Assembly: GCA_036514535.1 (NCBI GenBank)
Contig: DATBWZ010000041.1
Coordinates: forward strand, 1-5,453
From: DATBWZ01 sp036514535
GTDB lineage: Bacteria; JAMCPX01; DATBWZ01
DNA: 5,453 nucleotides
Reading direction: 5' to 3'
A program made the translations under genes and the position numbers. Numbering within the stretch: position 1 is the first letter of the stretch; the number at the start of each line of letters is the position of its first letter. The notes beneath the pieces are model-generated. The model searched no databases, was not told the origin of the DNA, and saw only the letters and a list, made by a program, of their open reading frames with translations. Positions 1 to 4,749 of this stretch are shown one piece after another.

Positions 1-32
1 CCAAGAATTCTTATAATTGTGCAAATATACAT
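1..32 (-). CDS. Possible start of a further downstream gene (only 10 codons visible)
   Basis: An ATG at 32-30 lies 12 bases after the thiolase stop. It is preceded by AAGGGG (45-40) at a 7-base spacing, one of the better ribosome-binding sites in the window. The frame stays open to the edge and would begin M-Y-I-C-T-I-I-R-I-L. This is too short to assign to a family, and it could be a chance ATG. The tight spacing matches the rest of the operon, which is the main reason to list it. Confidence 0.4.
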   Translation of the reverse strand, partial: MYICTIIRIL

Positions 33-44
33 GGCGTTACCCCT

Positions 45-1256
45 TCACCTTTTTAAAATATGCAATGACATTACTGCTGCTTCATTGCCAATTGCCCCGC
101 CGCCGTTCTGTGTTAATCCTACCTTTGCACCCTTAACCTGCCTTTCTCCTGCCTCACCTCTTAACTGCAGTACAATTTCAGCTATCTGAGCAGTACCAGT
201 GGCGCCAACAGGATGTCCCTTAGAAACCAGGCCGCCACTGGTGTTTACCGGTATTCTGCCGCCGATTTTTGTGGCCTCTTCGTCCACGAGTCTGGCTGCT
301 TCGCCCTTTTTGCATATGCCAATCTCCTCATAGCCGATCAATTCTGCGGCTGATGTAGCATCATGCAGTTCCGCAACATTAAGATCCTCAGGACCAAGGG
401 AAGCCATTTCATACGCTTTCTTGGCTCCTCTTTCCACTATATCAGGCTCTTCAAAGTCCCTGTCCTTTCCCGTTACAATAACCGAGGCAGACACAAATAC
501 CGGTTTGCTTGTGTATTTTGGGGCTGATTTAGCGTTGCATAGAATGATTGCAGCGGCACCATCACCAACGGGCGAACACATAAGCCTGGTCAACGGTTCA
601 GCGACAAGGGGCGAATTCATTATCTCCTCAAGAGTATAAACTTCCCGGTACTGGGCATGAGGATTGAGGCTGCCATTGTAGTGGTTCTTCTGAGCGATCT
701 TTGCAAAGTGTTCCTTCTTTGTTCCGTACATCTGCATATGCATTCTGGCAAGCATTGCATAGAAATCCATAAAAATACTGCGTTTATCCCCCCCACCGTT
801 TCCACTGTCACTCTTTACAGAAGACAGCGCATCCTTGATTGAAGCCATCATCTCAACATCAACAGCGCTGCCGAGTGCCCGGAATGAAACCTTTTTGTCC
901 TCATGATACAACTTTTCCACGCCAAGAGCAAGAACAACATCATAGAGACCGGAAGCTACGGACATCCATGCGAGGTGGAATGCGGTGGACGAACTGGCAC
1001 AGGCATTCTCAACATTCACCACGGGAATCTCCTCTATTCCATATGCCCTAAGAACAACCTCCCCCCTGATGCATTCCTGACCGGTAACTATGCCAGCCAT
1101 CGCATTGCCAACATATGCAGCCTGTATGCTCTTTTTATCAAGTCTTGCATCGGATAGAGCGTTGTCAAGAGATTCTCTTGACAGATCCTTAAGTGACCTG
1201 TCAAGAAACTTCCCAAAATGCGTCATTCCTATTCCTATAATCGCTACATCATTCAT
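45..1256 (-). CDS. Thiolase, SCP-2/SCP-x type (3-ketoacyl-CoA thiolase or acetyl-CoA acetyltransferase-like)
   Basis: The 403-residue protein is a complete thiolase fold. It begins with VAIIGIGMTHFGKF and carries the nucleophilic cysteine in NACASSS (Cys86), the SCP-2-type motif ELHDAT (296-301, His298), and NTSGGLVSKGHPVGATG (338-354, His348). The C-terminal glycine turn is LTQNGGG (381-387), whereas classical thiolases have a second catalytic cysteine (C-x-G). SCP-2-type thiolases often place a cysteine in H-D-C-F instead, but here that position is alanine, so the general acid/base is not obvious. The expected role is CoA-dependent cleavage of a 3-ketoacyl-CoA, or the reverse condensation, in the cytoplasm. 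Next to an acyl-CoA dehydrogenase pair, the cleaving direction in beta-oxidation is more likely. Many relatives work with a small OB-fold/zinc-ribbon (DUF35) protein; none is visible here. The gene starts 10 bases after the dehydrogenase stop, with a weak AGGT site (1268-1265). Confidence 0.9.
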   Translation of the reverse strand: MNDVAIIGIGMTHFGKFLDRSLKDLSRESLDNALSDARLDKKSIQAAYVGNAMAGIVTGQECIRGEVVLRAYGIEEIPVVNVENACASSSTAFHLAWMSVASGLYDVVLALGVEKLYHEDKKVSFRALGSAVDVEMMASIKDALSSVKSDSGNGGGDKRSIFMDFYAMLARMHMQMYGTKKEHFAKIAQKNHYNGSLNPHAQYREVYTLEEIMNSPLVAEPLTRLMCSPVGDGAAAIILCNAKSAPKYTSKPVFVSASVIVTGKDRDFEEPDIVERGAKKAYEMASLGPEDLNVAELHDATSAAELIGYEEIGICKKGEAARLVDEEATKIGGRIPVNTSGGLVSKGHPVGATGTAQIAEIVLQLRGEAGERQVKGAKVGLTQNGGGAIGNEAAVMSLHILKR

Positions 1257-1266
1257 ATCTGCTTAC

Positions 1267-2538
1267 CTACAGTATCTCTCTTTTCTTTTTTATTATATAG
1301 TCCTCTGCAACAGCAAGCCTGTTGATCTGGTTAGTGCCTTCATAAATCTGAGTCAGTTTAACATCCCTGTAGAGCCGTTCCACTGTTCTTCTTCTTAATC
1401 CGCCTTCTTCGCCCATAAGGTCTATGGTCCTTGAACATATATCCATTGCTGTATCCGATGCTGTAAATTTTGCTATTGCAGAAAGATATTCCAATGGCGG
1501 GAAAGTGCCGCAGGATCTCCATAGAAGGGAGCGGGCGGATTCAAATCTGCCTATCATATCAGCAAGTTCCAACTGGATTGACCTGTCATTAATCAGCCCT
1601 TTTTCCTCGGCGAATTCTATAGCCTGTTTCAAAGCAGCTTTTGCAGCGCCAATTGCTATTCCTCCCACAGGACCGCGCGATGTATCAAGGGTCAAAGTGT
1701 TCAGCCTCCAACCGTCATTTTCTCTTCCTACCAGATTTTTATCGGGAATAAAAACATCTTCAAAAATAAGCTCCGCAGCAGGACTTGCCCTCTGCCCCAT
1801 CTTGTCCTCCACTCTGCCAACTGAAAATCCCTTCATATCCGAGGTTACTGCGAAGCATGTCCAGGAATGGATCCCTTTTTCCCTGTCCAGGCATGCGAAT
1901 ACGGTGACAAGTGACGCCATATTACCATCCGAGATGAATTGCTTTCTGCCATTGAGAACATATCCTCCAGAAACTTTCTTCGCAAAGGTTCCAAGGTGAG
2001 CCTTTTCCCCTCCTTCTGTATCCTCAACATCCGAGCCCGCTCCCGGTTCAGTTATGGCAAAAGCAACCAACTTTGGATTTCCAGCGCGTTCTGCCTCTAC
2101 GATTGGCTTAAGCAATCTTCTTCCAAGAAGGACATCCATACAAAACTGTATCGGCATTATACCAAGATAATGGGCACCAAAAAGCGTAGCAATGCCCGGT
2201 GAGCATGCAGAGAGTTCCTCCACAAATGGAAGAAAGGTAAGGCTGCCATAGCGCAGAAGGTCCAGCATGCTTGATTTGCCACCATATATACCTGGCAGCA
2301 TCATTGTCAACAAATTAATCTTTGCACCTTTTTTCAATATCTCCCATTTCAAATTAACCTCGTCATGAGGCGCAGCGTCAATTTTATCAACCATTGGTTG
2401 TGCTTCCTGTTTAACCCATTCTCTCACCTCAAGGAAACTCTTTTTAACCTTTTTTGGAAGGGCGACATATTCATTCATTCCCCTGCGTTTATCAATAAAA
2501 TCAAAGATGAAGCCAGCTATCTTTTTTTGTAGGCTCAT
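1267..2538 (-). CDS. Acyl-CoA dehydrogenase, probable catalytic partner subunit (423 aa)
   Basis: This FAD-dependent alpha,beta-dehydrogenase of acyl-CoA thioesters has the TEPGAGSD flavin/substrate motif (163-170), YVLNGRKQFISDG (193-205), a KMGQRAS segment (246-252), and the catalytic IYEGTN with Glu400. The ATG at 2538 is chosen over a GTG at 2544 because AAGGAGG (2552-2546) is 7 bases from the ATG but only one from the GTG. The start overlaps the previous gene's stop as ATGA (2538-2535), which implies coupled translation and roughly equal amounts. Two FAD-contact elements are altered: the usual R-x-x-F-G loop after helix G is about five residues shorter (FAEEKG, 309-314, running on to LELADM), and the usual Q-x-x-GG-x-G turn reads DLMGEEGG (373-380). 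Exactly these elements are intact in the preceding subunit. At 423 residues it is longer than typical short/medium-chain enzymes (about 380), with an N-terminal extension. Acyl chain specificity cannot be read from sequence. Confidence 0.9.
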   Translation of the reverse strand: MSLQKKIAGFIFDFIDKRRGMNEYVALPKKVKKSFLEVREWVKQEAQPMVDKIDAAPHDEVNLKWEILKKGAKINLLTMMLPGIYGGKSSMLDLLRYGSLTFLPFVEELSACSPGIATLFGAHYLGIMPIQFCMDVLLGRRLLKPIVEAERAGNPKLVAFAITEPGAGSDVEDTEGGEKAHLGTFAKKVSGGYVLNGRKQFISDGNMASLVTVFACLDREKGIHSWTCFAVTSDMKGFSVGRVEDKMGQRASPAAELIFEDVFIPDKNLVGRENDGWRLNTLTLDTSRGPVGGIAIGAAKAALKQAIEFAEEKGLINDRSIQLELADMIGRFESARSLLWRSCGTFPPLEYLSAIAKFTASDTAMDICSRTIDLMGEEGGLRRRTVERLYRDVKLTQIYEGTNQINRLAVAEDYIIKKKREIL

Positions 2539-3620
2539 ATCCACCCCTCCTTATCTTTGTTTTCCCTCACAATTCTCTGCAAGATCCGCATGTTGCTTTC
2601 TCCTATTGTGCAGAGCATCTTGGAATCCCTCAGATGTTTTTCAACACCATATTCTCTCATATAACCATAGCCGCCAAACACCTGCATGCTGTCAAGACAC
2701 ACTTTTTCCCCTTCTCTTGTCGCATTGGCTTTTGCCAGATACAAGTTGTTGGTCCCACCCTCCTGGAAATTCTGGAGAGCATCCCCAACGAGAGCGCCAG
2801 CGGCTTTTGCCCTTGCCAGCATATCGCCGACCATACCCTGTATCAGAGTATGATTAATTATTATATCACACCCTTGATAGCGCTCCCTCGCATATTTTAC
2901 TGCGCGAATGATGGACCCCCTGGCATTTCCCGCAGCTATTGCTCCTACCAGACAAAGAGCGTACCCCTTTGATAGATTAAAAACCTTTTCATACTCGGCA
3001 ATTGGCATAACTGCCGCATCCTGTGATTTAACAGCGACACCATTTAACACAACGGACGACGACTGGCAGCCCCTTAAGCCGATTTTTGAATGCTCTTCCT
3101 TAACATTAATTCCAGGCGCATTTGAAGGAATAAGAGCAAATATTCCATTTTCTGATGTCTTCGCTGCGATAACAAAAAATGAAGCACCTGGCATGCCCCA
3201 TAAAAAATTTATTGTTCCTGATACCTCAAAAGCATCTCCGCGCTTCGTTATTTTAAGAGAATGCTCTGAAACATATCCCGTTCCTGTCAGGTTTTGACCA
3301 TCGCCTATTTTTTTAAGAGGGTCATACTTCTTGCTCAATATAAAGGGAAGAAGCGCAGCGTAATGGGCCCACAGCAGAAACGATGTCCCTGCGCAGGTCT
3401 CAGCAATAATCTCGAGAACACGCCCAAGTATAGCGGGATCAAATTCAATCCCGCCAAGAGATTCCGGGAGGGGCATATTAATAATTCCTATATTCTTAAT
3501 ACCGGAAACAACTTTTTCCTTTAATTTAATATCCGGCTTATACTCATCAAGTTGTTGTATTACGGGCAAAAGGTCCTTTGCTGCAAATCGTCTTACTGTC
3601 TCTTCTATTTCAAACTTCAT
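2535..3620 (-). CDS. Acyl-CoA dehydrogenase-like subunit, probably non-catalytic partner (361 aa)
   Basis: The fold-typical order of an acyl-CoA dehydrogenase is present: an N-terminal helical domain (EETVRRFAAKDLLP, 6-19), a middle beta domain, and a C-terminal helical domain ending with MQVFGGYGYMREYGVEKHLRD (312-332). The key catalytic position is abnormal. Where most members have I-Y-E-G-T-N, this protein has T-I-G-E-S-N (338-343), with Gly340 at the base position and Glu341 shifted by one. The alternative base used by isovaleryl-CoA dehydrogenase, on helix G, aligns with Ala221. The flavin-side TEPxxGSD motif is also degenerate (TGTGYVSEHS, 112-121). By contrast the RERYQG loop (245-250) and the QVFGG turn, which in homotetramers hold the FAD of the neighbouring subunit, are retained. 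The gene starts 29 bases after the gamma gene, behind a G-rich site (3634-3629), and overlaps the next dehydrogenase by four bases. It is best read as one half of a heteromeric enzyme that uses ETF as acceptor. Confidence 0.85.
   Translation of the reverse strand: MKFEIEETVRRFAAKDLLPVIQQLDEYKPDIKLKEKVVSGIKNIGIINMPLPESLGGIEFDPAILGRVLEIIAETCAGTSFLLWAHYAALLPFILSKKYDPLKKIGDGQNLTGTGYVSEHSLKITKRGDAFEVSGTINFLWGMPGASFFVIAAKTSENGIFALIPSNAPGINVKEEHSKIGLRGCQSSSVVLNGVAVKSQDAAVMPIAEYEKVFNLSKGYALCLVGAIAAGNARGSIIRAVKYARERYQGCDIIINHTLIQGMVGDMLARAKAAGALVGDALQNFQEGGTNNLYLAKANATREGEKVCLDSMQVFGGYGYMREYGVEKHLRDSKMLCTIGESNMRILQRIVRENKDKEGWI
2546..2552 (-). promoter_or_regulatory. Shine-Dalgarno site AAGGAGG of the second acyl-CoA dehydrogenase
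   Basis: A near-perfect ribosome-binding site lies inside the last codons of the upstream dehydrogenase gene, 7 bases before ATG 2538. It decides the start: the GTG at 2544 is too close to be used. It is the strongest such site in the window, next to the ATGA stop/start overlap. Confidence 0.85.
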
Positions 3621-3628
3621 TTAAAGTA

Positions 3629-3636
3629 CCCCCCAC
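3629..3636 (-). promoter_or_regulatory. G-rich ribosome-binding site (GTGGGGGG) of the first acyl-CoA dehydrogenase
   Basis: A run of six G lies 8 bases before ATG 3620, in the 29-base gap after the gamma gene. It is not a canonical AGGAGG but is the only purine-rich stretch at the right distance. No hairpin followed by a T-run is visible in this gap, so read-through from the molybdenum-enzyme genes is expected. Confidence 0.5.
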
Positions 3637-3649
3637 TTTTTATTTTAAA

Positions 3650-4327
3650 CTATTCTATAATTAAATGTATCTCGCAAGGACAAAAGGCCTTTATGCCACC
3701 CCTTTCCTTATTTCCGCCGTCCCATACTCCAAAACTAAGAAGGGTCTTCATATTGGGAGTTAACTGAACAGCATCATCCTTCTGCTCCGGCAGCGACATC
3801 TTCCTTCCTATCACCACGGACCATTTGTTGTTTTCCCATTTGCCACGGGAGAAAACAAAACTCTGTTTCGTAGTCACCGTAGTACCTATTCCCTGAGCCC
3901 ATACATTTCTTGGCTTGTCAGGTTCATCGGACCGCCAGTACCAGACATTGACCTTATAAGCCTCCGATCCCATTGTTACAATTATATTGTGTGGTGCATC
4001 ATTCTTAAATGGAATTATCACCCCGACGGCATCAATAAAGGGCGCTTCTGCTGTAGGCTTTGTGGTTAAGGTATCATCGTCCCACTGCAACATAAAGAAG
4101 ATATCGGTTCCATTATGCGCTGCCTTGATATTGACGTTTTTTACTTTCCCAACCTTCTGGGGGTCCTGAGTGTATTTAAGATACTCAGACGGTTGTCTGC
4201 CTAATGGGGTCGGCAGAAGGCTTGTAGCCGCAGGCTGCAACCCACTCCAGAATGCACCGCTTGGATTAAGAATCTCCTCCCTTTTTAACGGGACCCTTTT
4301 ACAGAAGACAGTTTCAATTTTTGCCAT
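3650..4327 (-). CDS. Haem b-binding gamma-type subunit, ethylbenzene dehydrogenase / DMSO reductase type II family
   Basis: The 225-residue protein fits the EB_dh haem-binding family. Visible landmarks are an N-terminal strand region ending at LNPSGAFWSG (20-29), FFMLQWDDDT (77-86), FIDAVGVIIPF (97-107), MGSEAYKVNVWYW (119-131), and LLSFGVWDGGNKERGGIKAF (196-215). In EbdC and DdhC the single haem b is held by a Met and a Lys; M119 and K213 are the likely counterparts by position, an alignment made by eye. The protein would relay electrons from the FeS beta subunit to an acceptor, here plausibly the membrane cytochrome encoded 4 bases upstream. The start is fixed: an in-frame TAG lies at 4345-4343 with no other start codon between. 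A signal peptide is therefore absent, whereas periplasmic relatives such as DdhC and SerC carry one. A C-P-C motif near the C-terminus (216-218) is not something I recall from the family. Family membership is confident; the exact partner and location are inferred. Confidence 0.87.
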   Translation of the reverse strand: MAKIETVFCKRVPLKREEILNPSGAFWSGLQPAATSLLPTPLGRQPSEYLKYTQDPQKVGKVKNVNIKAAHNGTDIFFMLQWDDDTLTTKPTAEAPFIDAVGVIIPFKNDAPHNIIVTMGSEAYKVNVWYWRSDEPDKPRNVWAQGIGTTVTTKQSFVFSRGKWENNKWSVVIGRKMSLPEQKDDAVQLTPNMKTLLSFGVWDGGNKERGGIKAFCPCEIHLIIE

Positions 4328-4331
4328 TGGT

Positions 4332-4733
4332 TCACCACTCCTCTAATCTAATCATAATTAGGTGCGCTATTAACACTGCCATGACAATAAATGTCAATAC
4401 CTGATGCACTGTAACTGACATATCGTAAATCGTATCAGTTAATCCCCTGACAAACCAGATATTGATGCCACTGATAATAAATAGCACACCGCTTACCAAC
4501 ACAATTCTCGTATGTGCAATTTGCCAACGCTTCATTTTGCTCTGCGAATTCCATAGATTTACCCAAAAAACACCAAGCATCGGAATAGCCGCAATTCCAA
4601 TGTATTTATGTATCTTACTGATAACCAATGAATATCCACCGGTGATATAGTGCCGAATCTCAGGGAAGTACAACAATATCCCTGATATCACAAGAGCAAT
4701 AAATATCAGGGTATACATCCAGTGGACTTTCAT
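4332..4733 (-). CDS. Small four-helix di-haem cytochrome b membrane subunit (FdnI / cytochrome b561-like)
   Basis: The gene encodes 133 residues from ATG 4733. A TTG at 4769 would add 12 polar residues and overlap the alpha gene by 20 bases. I prefer the ATG because the first helix begins directly after it (MKVHWMYTLIF), as in formate dehydrogenase gamma subunits, although neither start has a convincing ribosome site. Four hydrophobic segments are visible, at about 7-24, 42-62, 77-97 and 107-130. Histidines at 4, 42, 110 and 124 sit where FdnI has its four haem ligands: the last two are 14 residues apart in the last helix, and the first two are 38 apart. The expected role is to take electrons from, or give them to, the adjacent molybdenum complex and exchange them with the quinone pool. 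The protein is shorter than FdnI (about 217 residues) because its loops and tail are minimal. The gene starts 16 bases after the alpha stop and ends 4 bases before the gamma gene, so one complex is likely. Confidence 0.8.
   Translation of the reverse strand: MKVHWMYTLIFIALVISGILLYFPEIRHYITGGYSLVISKIHKYIGIAAIPMLGVFWVNLWNSQSKMKRWQIAHTRIVLVSGVLFIISGINIWFVRGLTDTIYDMSVTVHQVLTFIVMAVLIAHLIMIRLEEW
4338..4344 (-). promoter_or_regulatory. Ribosome-binding site AGAGGAG of the gamma subunit gene
   Basis: AGAGGAG lies within the last codons of the cytochrome b gene, 10 bases before ATG 4327. An in-frame stop at 4345-4343 lies upstream, so this site confirms that the gamma protein starts at 4327 and has no leader peptide. 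Confidence 0.7.
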
Positions 4734-4749
4734 ATTGATACCGGGCTCG

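Noticed and set aside
3..12. 10-base perfect palindrome AAGAATTCTT
   Set aside because: It is short and AT-rich, has no loop or following T-run on the minus strand, and would fall inside the possible downstream gene. Chance is sufficient.
1424..1999. 191-codon plus-strand open frame
   Set aside because: It lies antisense to the well-supported acyl-CoA dehydrogenase, shows no family motif, and is a shadow of the codon pattern on the other strand.
2542..2544. GTG as start of the second dehydrogenase
   Set aside because: It is one base from the Shine-Dalgarno core; the ATG six bases further on has the correct spacing.
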